Source: Antrihabitans cavernicola (GTDB taxonomy: Bacteria > Actinomycetota > Actinomycetes > Mycobacteriales > Mycobacteriaceae). From it: a stretch of DNA of 64,000 nt. The translations under genes and the position numbers were made by a program. The notes under the pieces are model-generated. The model made no database searches. It was not told the DNA's origin and saw only the letters and a list, made by a program, of their open reading frames with translations. This document shows, in pieces, positions 20,431 through 28,905 of the stretch; the stretch's first letter is position 1, and the number at the start of each line of letters is the position of its first letter. The DNA lies in assembly GCF_008297975.1 (NCBI RefSeq), contig NZ_VLNY01000007.1:186001-250000 (forward strand), in the 5' to 3' direction.

Positions 20431-21291
20431 ATGCCCATCGATCCCGCCGTCGCTATCGGCGCCGAGCTCCCCTCGCAGCAGTTCGCCTGGGAGACTTCGG
20501 ATGTGCAGCTATACCAGCTTGCACTAGGCGCAGGAGCGAAGCCTACGGACAAGGCCGAGTTGAAGTACTTGCACGATCGTGAGCCTCAGGTGTTGCCGAC
20601 GTTCGCCACCGTGGCCGCGACGTTCCACGCCACCGAAGCACCGAAGGTGTCCTATCCCGGCGTGGAGATCGACCTCGCCAAGGTGGTGCACGGCAGCCAA
20701 GAAGTGACGGTGCATCGCCCGCTCCCCGCCGCGGGAAAAGCAACGTCGACGACGCGGATCTCGGATATCTGGGACAAGGGCAAGGCAGCCGTCGTCGTCT
20801 CCGAAACCACTACCCTCGGCGAGGACGGTACCCCGCTGTGGACGTCGCGGTCGTCGATCTTCGCGCGCGGTGAGGGTGGCTTCGGAGGCGAGCGCGGGCC
20901 GTCGGAGTCGATACCCCTTCCCGACCGGGCGCCCGATTTCGATGTCACAACGCCCACGCTCCCCCAGCAAGCGCTGCTCTACCGCATGTGCGGCGACCGC
21001 AATCCGCTGCACTCCGATCCTGATTTCGCCACGGCCGCAGGCTTTCCCGCACCGATCCTGCACGGGCTGTGCACCTACGGCATCGTGTGCAAGGCCGCCG
21101 TCGATGCAGCTCTGGACGGCGACGCGACCCGGGTCGCCGGATTCAAGGCCAGGTTCGCAGGCGTGGTCTTCCCCGGCGAAACACTGCGGACCCGCATCTG
21201 GCGCGAAGACGGTCGGTTGCTGATCGCTGCCGGCGTGGTCGAGCGCGACGACGCCCCCGCACTGGCCGACGTAGTGCTCACCGTTGCCTGA
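20431..21291 (+). CDS. chsH3: Steroid side-chain enoyl-CoA hydratase ChsH3
   Basis: MaoC-type double hot-dog enoyl-CoA hydratase of 286 residues, the same length as Rv3538 beside kstD in M. tuberculosis. The hydratase motif is in LLYRMCGDRNPLHSDPDFATAAGFPAPILHG, where D and H of the D-x4-H pattern are the catalytic pair. It hydrates the side-chain enoyl-CoA of the C24 steroid intermediate. Co-transcribed with kstD behind the KstR site; GAGG precedes the ATG. Confidence 0.85.
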   Translation: MPIDPAVAIGAELPSQQFAWETSDVQLYQLALGAGAKPTDKAELKYLHDREPQVLPTFATVAATFHATEAPKVSYPGVEIDLAKVVHGSQEVTVHRPLPAAGKATSTTRISDIWDKGKAAVVVSETTTLGEDGTPLWTSRSSIFARGEGGFGGERGPSESIPLPDRAPDFDVTTPTLPQQALLYRMCGDRNPLHSDPDFATAAGFPAPILHGLCTYGIVCKAAVDAALDGDATRVAGFKARFAGVVFPGETLRTRIWREDGRLLIAAGVVERDDAPALADVVLTVA

Positions 21292-21347
21292 TCACGGAGT
21301 TCCGTAAGCATCGGCCCAGGACGGCGTGCGCGGAAAGTCCGTGATCA
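21289..21347. terminator. Inverted repeat joining two convergent stop codons
   Basis: Perfect ten-base arms TGATCACGGA (21289-21298) and TCCGTGATCA (21338-21347) with a 39-base loop. The left arm begins with the chsH3 stop codon and the right arm contains the stop codon of the facing gene. The loop is GC-rich. It may be a bidirectional termination or RNA-protection structure; there is no T tract. Confidence 0.5.
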
Positions 21348-21767
21348 ACGGGATTGGAAGGGCCGCGCGAGCCCGGCGAAGATCAGCACAGCCACGATGG
21401 GCGCGACAACCGGCAACCAGGCGATGGTGATCGGTATCGATGCCATCGCCAACGCAGCGGCGGTGCAGGCAAGCGAACAGATCAGCGTAGGGCGGGTAAG
21501 CGTGGTGAGACCGGTCAGAGTCAGTAGGTAGATTGCCGCCGCCAAGCCGGACAGGGCCGCAAGCGGCGGCGGCGGGTAGCCTATGACGAGCGTCGCAATC
21601 GTCGCGAAAACAGCTGGCACAGCCGCGATTCGGTACCGCAGACTGACCATCACCAGGATGCAACCCGCGGCCGCGGCGGGCAGGGCACTGGTCGGTGCAG
21701 CAGGCAGTGCCGCTGCAACCATCAGCAGCCCCGCAGCTGTCCGATAGGCGCGCTCGGCGAAAGTCAT
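21345..21767 (-). CDS. Small membrane protein of the MoxR/DUF58 operon
   Basis: Unrecognised protein of 140 residues made almost wholly of hydrophobic helices (about four to five), beginning MTFAERAYRTAAGLLMVAAA and ending ARPFQSR. The ATG overlaps the stop of the DUF58 gene upstream by four bases (ATGA), so it is the last gene of a five-gene membrane operon. It probably works with the DUF58 and DUF4129 proteins in the envelope. No catalytic motif is seen. Confidence 0.78.
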   Translation of the reverse strand: MTFAERAYRTAAGLLMVAAALPAAPTSALPAAAAGCILVMVSLRYRIAAVPAVFATIATLVIGYPPPPLAALSGLAAAIYLLTLTGLTTLTRPTLICSLACTAAALAMASIPITIAWLPVVAPIVAVLIFAGLARPFQSR

Positions 21768-22999
21768 CGCCCACGCATCCCGGAGCGGTCGGGAACCAGA
21801 TTCATCACCTGATCCAGCGTGGTCTCCTCCCGCCAGGACACCACGTCGACACCGACGGTGCCCATGTCTCGATACATCGCCGCGCGTTCCAGCCGCCACA
21901 TCCGCGCGGACATCGGATCGAGTTCGTCAGCGAACGGTGATCCATGCAACACATCGACCACGACCACGCGGTGTCGCCGCTTGCGCAGGTCGATGACGGC
22001 CAACGCGAACTCGGTATCCAGCAGCGTGGAGAACGCGACGACCACCGCACCCGTCGGCATCGCGGCCCGCGGCGCCAGAGTTCCTGTCGTGGAACGGAAC
22101 TCGTCTCCCACCGAGAGCACGGTGTCGAGAATGCGATAGAACTGCCTGCGGCCGATATCGGCGCCGAGCCAGCGCGGTGACCGCCCCAGCCCGATCACGC
22201 CTGCCCTGTCCCCCCGCTGCAACGCCGACTGGACCACCTGCGTCGCACCGCGAACCGATCGCTCCATCGCCTCGGTCGCGGGTCCGGACGCCTGCGGATA
22301 CGTGTCGATGAGCACCACCACGTCGGCTGCACGATCGGTGAGCCGTTCGGTGATGTGGAGTCGGCCACGACGCGCACTGACCGCCCAGTTGACGGTGCGC
22401 AGCTGATCACCCGGGACATACGGCCGGATATCGGCGTATTCGACTCCCGGGCCATGGTGCCGGGTGAGGTGGGTTCCCAGGCGATCCGGCAGTTCGGTCC
22501 GCGGCAACGACGTCGGCTGTGGTGACGCCAGTGGATACACGTGCACCTCTGCTGCGCGCACAGTCGCTGTGCCGGTGAACAATCCCGACAGCGGCGATGC
22601 CGTGACCCGAACCGGAACCAGGTAGCGGCCCCACCGCTGGGCGGTGAGCCCGAGGGCCACGTGCGCCGAATGAACCGCCGTGGTTTCGACGGTCATTCCG
22701 ACTACCGGCTCCGACGACAGTGCCAAACCGGCTGCCTCACCGACAGATTCCACCGTCACGTTCAGATTTGCCGATTCGGTTTCGAAGCACCGAAACACGG
22801 CGGGATCGGATCGCACCCGAACGGTAGTGGCGGGCCGCTGCAAGGTCATCGACGCCAGGACACCGATGAACGGTGCCGCGAACACCAGGAGTTCGGGTCG
22901 CAGCCCGATCAGTGCGGTCACCGAGGCAACGGCCGCGCACAGGGCGATACCGAATGCGAGTCGCGAAGGCACCCAGCGCAACTCGTGCGCATCGCTCAC
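21764..22999 (-). CDS. DUF58 protein (MoxR-associated)
   Basis: DUF58-family protein of 411 residues. Two hydrophobic segments lie near residues 10-50, followed by a large soluble part with the DUF58 hallmark GVEYADIRPYVPGDQLRTVNWAVSARR and a vWA-like region ADVVVLIDTYPQ with a metal-site DTY. Such proteins act with MoxR AAA ATPases as chaperone-type modules for membrane or secreted complexes. The GTG at 22999 overlaps the moxR stop (GTGA). Confidence 0.87.
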   Translation of the reverse strand: MSDAHELRWVPSRLAFGIALCAAVASVTALIGLRPELLVFAAPFIGVLASMTLQRPATTVRVRSDPAVFRCFETESANLNVTVESVGEAAGLALSSEPVVGMTVETTAVHSAHVALGLTAQRWGRYLVPVRVTASPLSGLFTGTATVRAAEVHVYPLASPQPTSLPRTELPDRLGTHLTRHHGPGVEYADIRPYVPGDQLRTVNWAVSARRGRLHITERLTDRAADVVVLIDTYPQASGPATEAMERSVRGATQVVQSALQRGDRAGVIGLGRSPRWLGADIGRRQFYRILDTVLSVGDEFRSTTGTLAPRAAMPTGAVVVAFSTLLDTEFALAVIDLRKRRHRVVVVDVLHGSPFADELDPMSARMWRLERAAMYRDMGTVGVDVVSWREETTLDQVMNLVPDRSGMRGR

Positions 23000-23958
23000 C
23001 CTGGAGCTCGCTTGGGCACCGGAATACGACGCAAGAGATCCTCGACCACATCCTCGGCATGAATGCGCCGAACCCACATTTCTGGTCGCAGGCTGATGCG
23101 ATGGGCCATAGACGCCACCGCGAGCGCCTTCACGTCCTCGGGGATCACGTAATCCCGGCCCGCCAGCAATGCGCGCGCCCTCGCCAACTGCACCAAATCC
23201 AGCTCACTGCGGGGGCTCGCACCGACTTCGACCTGCGGATGGTTTCGCGTCGCGGTGGCGAGTGCCACCACGTAATTCAGGACATCGGGGTGCACCGACA
23301 CCTGCTCCACCGATTCCCGCATCGCGATCAACTCCGCCACATCGACCACCTGTGCCGTCGTCGGTACCGCGGAACCGCGACCGAGGCGGCGGCGCAACAT
23401 CTCCAGCTCGTCCGGTTCGGCGAGGTAGCCCAGTCGCAGCCGAATCGCGAACCTGTCGAGTTGGGCCTCGGGCAGCGGATACGTGCCCTCGTACTCGATC
23501 GGATTGTCCGTCGCAAGAACAATGAAGGGCGCAGGCAGCCGGTGGGTTCTACCGTCGATGCTCACCTGGCCCTCTGCCATCGCCTCGAGCAGGGCCGCTT
23601 GTGTTTTGGGCGGTGTTCGGTTGATCTCGTCGGCCATCAGCAAGTTGGTGAAGATCGGTCCCGAACGAAACTCGAAATGACCCGATTGCATGTCGTAGAT
23701 CGTCGAACCGAGGAGATCGGCCGGCAGCAGGTCAGGGGTGAACTGCACTCTGGTGAAGTCCAGACCCAATGCGGCCGCAAAGGATCGGGCTATCAAAGTC
23801 TTGCCAAGTCCGGGTAGGTCTTCGATCAGGACGTGGCCACCGGCCAGCACCGCGAGCATGATCAGCGACAACGCGTCTCGCTTGCCGACGACGACGCGTT
23901 CGATTTCGGTGAGCACGGCGTCCGCTCGTGCTGTCGTCGTCTGCGCGGATACAGTCAC
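22996..23958 (-). CDS. MoxR-family AAA+ ATPase
   Basis: AAA+ ATPase of 320 residues. Walker A is EDLPGLGKTL (GKT at 52-54), Walker B LLMADEINRTPPKTQAALLEAM, sensor region FIVLATDNPIEYEGTYPLPEAQLDRF. MoxR ATPases act as chaperones together with vWA/DUF58 partners, matching the next gene. GTG start overlaps the stop of the preceding membrane gene (GTGA), and its own stop overlaps the DUF58 start. Confidence 0.92.
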   Translation of the reverse strand: MTVSAQTTTARADAVLTEIERVVVGKRDALSLIMLAVLAGGHVLIEDLPGLGKTLIARSFAAALGLDFTRVQFTPDLLPADLLGSTIYDMQSGHFEFRSGPIFTNLLMADEINRTPPKTQAALLEAMAEGQVSIDGRTHRLPAPFIVLATDNPIEYEGTYPLPEAQLDRFAIRLRLGYLAEPDELEMLRRRLGRGSAVPTTAQVVDVAELIAMRESVEQVSVHPDVLNYVVALATATRNHPQVEVGASPRSELDLVQLARARALLAGRDYVIPEDVKALAVASMAHRISLRPEMWVRRIHAEDVVEDLLRRIPVPKRAPG

Positions 23959-24440
23959 AAGCGCTCCAATTTCGTCAGTATCTCGTCGAGTGCTGCGGTA
24001 CCCGGACCGGGTTGTTCGCGGTCGTCGAACGACGCCGCGGTTGGACTCACCCACGGCCACAGCCGATCTCCGAACACCATGAGTCCGGTTGCCTCCATCG
24101 CCTTGGGGTCTTTGTTCAATCGATGGCCCGTCGTCATCTGGAACTCACGCGCCAGCAACGGCCGGAGATGACGATCCCAATCTCCGCGCGTGCCGTCCGC
24201 GCGACCGACCATCACATCGGTTCGCGAACGCCACCTGGCCAATGCTTCGTCAGGAGACAGCTCCCAGGGCGCCGCCGGCGCGGGGGACACAGATCCGATC
24301 AGCCGAGTGGCGAATGCCCACAGCACCACCGCAACTGCGGCGCCGCCGACCAGTGGCACGATGTCACGCAAACCTGTTGCCAGCACCACGATCTCAGCAA
24401 GTACGACCAGCGCAACGCCGCCGAGAGTCAGCCGGACCAT
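23955..24440 (-). CDS. Membrane protein of the MoxR operon
   Basis: Protein of 161 residues with two N-terminal membrane helices (LTLGGVALVVLAEIVVLATG and the VGGAAVAVVLWAFATRL region) and a soluble C-terminal domain of about 100 residues containing WDRHLRPLLAREFQMTTGHR. It is not a family I can name with confidence. It overlaps the upstream DUF4129 gene by 13 bases and the downstream moxR by four, so it belongs to this operon and probably to the same envelope complex. Confidence 0.75.
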   Translation of the reverse strand: MVRLTLGGVALVVLAEIVVLATGLRDIVPLVGGAAVAVVLWAFATRLIGSVSPAPAAPWELSPDEALARWRSRTDVMVGRADGTRGDWDRHLRPLLAREFQMTTGHRLNKDPKAMEATGLMVFGDRLWPWVSPTAASFDDREQPGPGTAALDEILTKLERL

Positions 24441-25372
24441 GCGGGGCTCCCGATGTCGTCGAGAACCTGCCGAAGCAAAGATTCGGCGGATTGCCTTTGC
24501 ACCTCGGTCATTTCGTGCGGACTGAACCGCGCTTCGGTGAACAACGAGACCAAATGCGACGCAGCGTCCGAATGCAGCACCCCGTGATCGACTGCGCGTG
24601 CCAGCACCTCCGACGGTGTATCCGACTCGAGCGGCGCCGCATCGGGCGCTTCGGCGAGGCCGCGCTCCATAGCCAGGTAACACGCGATGATTGCAGCGCG
24701 GGGTTCGCGGCCGGGCTCGGCTACCTCGGCGAGGCCGAGGGCTGCCACTCGCGCCAACGTGTCGGATGGTGAATCGCTTTGACCGACAATCGTATTGGTG
24801 GGCGCCGGTTCCAGCGACCGACTTCGGCGCGCAACGACGACGACGCCGGCGATGAAGATGCCGATCATCACAGCCGTCGTGGCAGTGAAGATCGGTAAAA
24901 GATCCGTGTTGGACGTCGGTGTCGCAGGCTGGGGCGCGGGTTGCGCCGATCCCGACTGGTTGTCCTGAGTTGTCGACGGTGCGGCAGTACCTGGCGACTG
25001 CGTATCGGTGCCGACGCGGAGCGGGCCCAAGGCGAGCACCACGATCACGGCTACCGTGAACGCGACGAGAACCGCGAGCACCCATCGCCGATCGACAGAA
25101 CCGATCCGGCCTCGTTCCGGAACCTGCACGACAGGAGGTCGCGTCGAATGCTTGCCACGAACAGTAGCGACGAACGCGAACACGAGGATCGCGACCGACG
25201 CCGCGAGCAACAGACACACCGCAACCACCGTGCCGCGACTGTCCGCTGCCGGGCGCCGCGCTGTTCGATCGACATCCGGGAGGTAGCCGCGCAACGACAG
25301 GGCGGCGAGCGCGACCAGCACAATCAGCGCGGCCACCCGACCGATCTGCTTCCGCTCCTGCACGGACTTCAT
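24428..25372 (-). CDS. DUF4129 membrane protein
   Basis: Protein of 314 residues with several membrane helices (about residues 12-30, 48-70, 96-116 and 158-180) separated by a Gln/Pro/Thr-rich extracytoplasmic linker. The soluble C-terminal domain includes AIIACYLAMERGLAE, TPSEVLARAV and RFSPHEMTEVQRQSAESLLRQVL, the usual DUF4129 pattern found beside MoxR and DUF58 genes and resembling the C-terminus of transglutaminase-like proteins. First gene of the operon 25372-21345. Confidence 0.82.
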   Translation of the reverse strand: MKSVQERKQIGRVAALIVLVALAALSLRGYLPDVDRTARRPAADSRGTVVAVCLLLAASVAILVFAFVATVRGKHSTRPPVVQVPERGRIGSVDRRWVLAVLVAFTVAVIVVLALGPLRVGTDTQSPGTAAPSTTQDNQSGSAQPAPQPATPTSNTDLLPIFTATTAVMIGIFIAGVVVVARRSRSLEPAPTNTIVGQSDSPSDTLARVAALGLAEVAEPGREPRAAIIACYLAMERGLAEAPDAAPLESDTPSEVLARAVDHGVLHSDAASHLVSLFTEARFSPHEMTEVQRQSAESLLRQVLDDIGSPAWSG

Positions 25373-25462
25373 CGGCGCACCTCCCGACTGAGTTCATGAT
25401 TGCACGCTGGTTCCCACGACGAAATCGATCGGCGAGAATCAGAGAATGGCGGTGATCCAGTA

Positions 25463-25822
25463 ATGGCGGTGATCGACGATGTTCGGCCATTGGGCACCAC
25501 ATTGGAGCGTTCGTATCCGGTGTACGTACACGGCAGACTGAAGTTTCGCGTCAAACAGATCGTCTACGTCGGGTTCTCGCTGGACGAGACGGTGATGGGC
25601 TTCGCGTTCCCGAAAGACGAGCGAGAGGCGCTCGTCGCGAGCGAACCGCACAAGTTCCAATTGCCATCGGTATCGGACATGCGTTTCAACTGGGTCCATG
25701 CCGAACTCGCCGAGCTGGATTCCGCGGAGGCCCGCGAGTTCGTCGTCGACGCCTGGCGCATGGTCGTCCCCAAGAAGCTTTCGCTCGCCTACGACCTCAT
25801 CCATCCCGACGGCCCGGGCTGA
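25463..25822 (+). CDS. YjbR/MmcQ-like protein
   Basis: Protein of 119 residues with the pattern of the YjbR/MmcQ fold: LKFRVKQIVYVGFSLDETVMGFAFPKDEREALVA, a FNWVHAELAEL strand and the C-terminal helix EFVVDAWRMVVPKKL. Members are small putative DNA-binding or metal-related proteins without known activity. The ATG at 25463 is taken since a near-identical ATGGCGGTGATC 17 bases upstream runs into a stop after five codons. Its end overlaps the convergent zapE-like gene by 34 bases. Confidence 0.75.
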   Translation: MAVIDDVRPLGTTLERSYPVYVHGRLKFRVKQIVYVGFSLDETVMGFAFPKDEREALVASEPHKFQLPSVSDMRFNWVHAELAELDSAEAREFVVDAWRMVVPKKLSLAYDLIHPDGPG

Positions 25823-26790
25823 GGATTCGTCGCCATTTCCTGGTGCAACATCGAGAGTCGACTGACCGTGCGCGCGAGATCTCGCGCCGAGATGTCGCCG
25901 TCGACAAGGCGATCGAGTGGGACATCGGAAACCACCGTCAGCTCGACACCCGCATCACAGAGCACGTCGACAACATTGCAAAACCGCGCGACTGCCTCCT
26001 TGGTAGCGGTGACGAGTGGCGGGACAGCGCTGATAGTCCAGCGCCGATACCGCTCGACGAGAATCAGGTAATCCGCTGTGGCGGTCGGTCGCTCGCACAG
26101 GTCCCGGAAGTCGAAACGCACGCTGTCGCCGTCGACCTGACGCGCGCAAACAAAGCGAGTGCCTACCTGGAGCTCGATCGTTGGACCGTCGTCGAGCATG
26201 GCGCCCACAAAATAGTTGCCGTCCGAAAACCCCTGCCTGGCAGCGGTACTCACAGTGCGGTAGTCGACGGGTCCAGCGACGGCGAGCACCTTCATCCGGG
26301 ACTCGATCAGCGCGATGGCCGAGAGAAAGGCGTGGTGGGTCAACGGATTCGGCATCAATCCGGCGGGCGGGTAGTTGGACGTGACAACGAAGACGATTCC
26401 GCGCGCGAACACCGCGTTCAGGAAGCGTTCGACGAGTTTGGCGTCACCGATGTTGTGCACATGGAACTCGTCGAAACTCAGCATCTGGCAGTCACGCAGC
26501 AGCGCATCGACAGCAGCATCGATCGAGCCGAGAGCATGCGTCACGCGATGCAGGTCCACCAGGAAGCTGTGCCAATGCATGCGCCGCGTCTCGCGAATCG
26601 GGGTGAACGCGACGAAGGCGTCGAGCAGCCACGTCTTGCCGCGGCCGACCGGGCCCCAGAGATAGAGACCGCGGTGCGGCCGTCGATCACGGTTAAGCGC
26701 CGCGAGGCCGGCGGCCGCTCGGCGCTGAACATCGTCCAACTCGAATCCGTCGTCGCGAGCCCGCTGTTCGATCTGCTCGATGAGGGTCAC
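25789..26790 (-). CDS. zapE: ZapE/AFG1-like ATPase
   Basis: AFG1/ZapE family P-loop ATPase of 333 residues. Walker A is GPVGRGKT at 46-53, Walker B is MLSFDEFHVHN, and FVVTSNYPPAGLMPN is the sensor-type stretch typical of the family. In E. coli ZapE modulates the division ring under low oxygen; mitochondrial AFG1 helps in respiratory-complex quality control. The GTG start directly follows a palindromic operator shared with the divergent tetR gene, suggesting regulated expression. Function in actinobacteria is not settled. Confidence 0.88.
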   Translation of the reverse strand: MTLIEQIEQRARDDGFELDDVQRRAAAGLAALNRDRRPHRGLYLWGPVGRGKTWLLDAFVAFTPIRETRRMHWHSFLVDLHRVTHALGSIDAAVDALLRDCQMLSFDEFHVHNIGDAKLVERFLNAVFARGIVFVVTSNYPPAGLMPNPLTHHAFLSAIALIESRMKVLAVAGPVDYRTVSTAARQGFSDGNYFVGAMLDDGPTIELQVGTRFVCARQVDGDSVRFDFRDLCERPTATADYLILVERYRRWTISAVPPLVTATKEAVARFCNVVDVLCDAGVELTVVSDVPLDRLVDGDISARDLARTVSRLSMLHQEMATNPQPGPSGWMRS

Positions 26791-26796
26791 AACTCG

Positions 26797-26814
26797 ACTC
26801 TACGAATGTAGAGT
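26797..26814. promoter_or_regulatory. Palindromic operator between zapE-like gene and tetR
   Basis: ACTCTACGAATGTAGAGT is an 18-base inverted repeat with seven-base perfect arms and a four-base spacer. It lies in the 45-base gap between divergent genes, seven bases from the GTG of the ATPase and 22 from the tetR ATG, the expected place for autoregulation by the TetR protein. Confidence 0.75.
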
Positions 26815-26835
26815 GCTTGGCGGCAAGGGAGCGTG

Positions 26836-27444
26836 ATGGAGCGGACAAGCGGAACCGACAGGCGCACGAACATAGTCGATGCGGCGATCGAAATCATCGC
26901 GTCGCACGGGATCAAAGCAATGACGCACAGGGCGGTCGACGCCTTGCTCGAGCTGCCGACGGGTTCCACGTCGTACTACTTCAGAACCCGACATGCCTTG
27001 ATCGACGCGATTGCCCACCACATCGTGGCCACGTCGCGCTCGGACTTCGAGGCGTCGGGGTTGACGGTTTCCGCAGGTCGAGACCATGAGAATCTCGCCA
27101 GGGACATCGCACTGTCCCTCGATGGCACGCTCGCGCACCGCACCCAGCAACTGATTGCACGGACTGCGTTGTCGATCGAATTGCCGTCGGACTCGCCATT
27201 GCACGCGGCGTTGGCGACGAGCGTGTTTTCTCGCCCGAACGCGGTAGCTCTGTTCCGCGCTCTCGGCACCGACGATCCCGAAACGGCGGCGGCCGACTTC
27301 GTCAGTCTGTGCGAAGGCCTGATCTTCGATCGTGTGGTCGGCGCGCGGTCGCTCGACGGCCTGCGGGCAGGCACGGACGCGAGCATCGACCAGCTCGCGC
27401 ATGCACTCGATACCTACCTGCGCGGTGCCCTCACGAGGTGGTAA
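26836..27444 (+). CDS. TetR-family regulator divergent from zapE-like gene
   Basis: TetR-type regulator of 202 residues. The helix-turn-helix is in IKAMTHRAVDALLELPTGSTSYYFRTRHALIDAI, where SYYF is the usual recognition-helix turn. ATG 26836 is chosen because AAGGGAG ends five bases upstream; a GTG one codon earlier is also in frame. It is followed ten bases later by a deazaflavin-type oxidoreductase gene, so it may control that gene as well as the divergent ATPase. Confidence 0.85.
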   Translation: MERTSGTDRRTNIVDAAIEIIASHGIKAMTHRAVDALLELPTGSTSYYFRTRHALIDAIAHHIVATSRSDFEASGLTVSAGRDHENLARDIALSLDGTLAHRTQQLIARTALSIELPSDSPLHAALATSVFSRPNAVALFRALGTDDPETAAADFVSLCEGLIFDRVVGARSLDGLRAGTDASIDQLAHALDTYLRGALTRW

Positions 27445-27453
27445 GCAAGACGT

Positions 27454-27921
27454 ATGAGTTTGGCTTCACGATTGCTGCGAACACGTTGGTTGGTGCGTGC
27501 GCCGATTGCGCTCTTCCGCCTGCGGCTGGGCTGGATCTTCGGCACGCGGATGCTTCTGCTCGAACATCGAGGACGCAAGACCGGCAATCCGCGCTTCGTC
27601 GTGCTGGAGGTCGCCGAACGCCCCGAGCCGGATGCGTTCGTCGTTGTCGCGGGATTGGGCCCCGGATCGCAATGGTTCCGCAATATCCAGGCGAATCCAG
27701 ACGTGCGAATCTCGGTGGGAACGCGACGCGAGAAACCTGCCAAGGCCCGCGTCCTCACGCCGGACGACGGCGCCAGAGCCATCGCCCGCTACCGCGTCGA
27801 GCATCCAACCGCCTTCGCCAAACTCGAAGAGGTCATGCGTGAATGGGCAGAGCCGCTGGCGCGGCGAAGCTCATGGGAAGAGCTGGTGCCGGTCGTGGAG
27901 TTGCGGCTGAACCGCGCGTGA
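27454..27921 (+). CDS. Deazaflavin (F420)-dependent nitroreductase-family protein
   Basis: Protein of 155 residues of the Ddn family (split beta-barrel). Seen: LLLEHRGRKTGNPRFVVLEV, FVVVAGLGPGSQWFRNIQANPDVRISVG and the C-terminal SSWEELVPVVELRL, all typical. Family members bind F420 (or other flavins) and reduce quinones or nitro compounds. It follows the tetR gene closely and is probably co-transcribed with it. Confidence 0.87.
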   Translation: MSLASRLLRTRWLVRAPIALFRLRLGWIFGTRMLLLEHRGRKTGNPRFVVLEVAERPEPDAFVVVAGLGPGSQWFRNIQANPDVRISVGTRREKPAKARVLTPDDGARAIARYRVEHPTAFAKLEEVMREWAEPLARRSSWEELVPVVELRLNRA

Positions 27922-27940
27922 CGCTCGAGTTCGACGCACC

Positions 27941-28870
27941 CTAAGGCACGATCACCAACTTGCCGCGCGTAGTGCCCGATCGGCTCGCATCGAACGCATC
28001 GCCGACCTGATCGAGCGAAAAGGTCTGTGCCACCTCGATCGTCAGCTTCCCCGCGTCGATCAGCTCGCCGAGGCGGACCAGATCGGGACCGTTGGGACGC
28101 ACCCACAGCCAGCTGCCACCGTTGCCCGCCGCACCCGGATCCGCGATCGACGCGTGCTGCCCACCGTCGGCGAGCACGGCCAACGTCACGTCGAGCACGC
28201 CGCCGACAAAGTCGGCCACCGCATCCACGCCGTCGGGTGCAAGCTCGCGAACCCGATCGGCGAGACCGTCGCCATAGGTGACCGGCTCGGCACCGAGGCT
28301 GCGCAGGTAGTCGTGGTTTCGCTCGGACGCGGTGCCGATCACTCGTGCGCCCGCGGCGACCGCGATCTGCACGCCGAGGCTGCCGACACCGCCCGCCGCA
28401 GCGTGGATGAGTACCGTCTTTCCTGCGCCGGACGGCTCGATTCCGATGTGCCGCAATGTCTTCAATGCAGTCAGTCCTGCCAGCGGGAGCCCGCCTGCCT
28501 GCTCCCAGCTCAACGACGCCGGCTTGCTCGCAACCGCTTCCGCAGACACCGCGACTCGCTCGGCGAATGTCCCATCGCGAACGACCTCTTTGCGTGCGTA
28601 AGCGACGACCTCGTCGCCGACGGCAAATTCCGGGGTGTCCGGGCCGATGGCAGTGACGACGCCGGCAACATCCCAGCCCGGAATCGCCGGGAACACGGCG
28701 TCCATCATGGCGTCCAGTCCGCCGGCGAGGACCTTCCAGTCCACCGGGTTGACGCCTGCCGCCTTGACCTCGATCAACACCTGCCCTGGTCCGACCTTGG
28801 CGTCGGGATGCTCACCGAGGTGCAGGGTCGAGTTGTCGGGTGCGTATTTCGAGTACGTGACCGCGCGCAT
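27941..28870 (-). CDS. NADPH:quinone oxidoreductase (zinc-free MDR family)
   Basis: Medium-chain dehydrogenase/reductase of 309 residues, quinone oxidoreductase type. The N-terminal domain contains VEVKAAGVNPVDWK-like sequence (IEVKAAGVNPVDWKVLAGG) and AGWDVAG-type GWDVAGVV; the NADPH site is HAAAGGVGSLGVQIA. Zinc-binding cysteines are missing, as expected for this class. It probably follows a small membrane protein and ltp2 in one transcript (35-base gap), but it need not act on steroids. Confidence 0.88.
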   Translation of the reverse strand: MRAVTYSKYAPDNSTLHLGEHPDAKVGPGQVLIEVKAAGVNPVDWKVLAGGLDAMMDAVFPAIPGWDVAGVVTAIGPDTPEFAVGDEVVAYARKEVVRDGTFAERVAVSAEAVASKPASLSWEQAGGLPLAGLTALKTLRHIGIEPSGAGKTVLIHAAAGGVGSLGVQIAVAAGARVIGTASERNHDYLRSLGAEPVTYGDGLADRVRELAPDGVDAVADFVGGVLDVTLAVLADGGQHASIADPGAAGNGGSWLWVRPNGPDLVRLGELIDAGKLTIEVAQTFSLDQVGDAFDASRSGTTRGKLVIVP

Positions 28871-28905
28871 GTTTCACTCCTGGGTTTCGAGGTTTCCGAT
28901 TCGCG

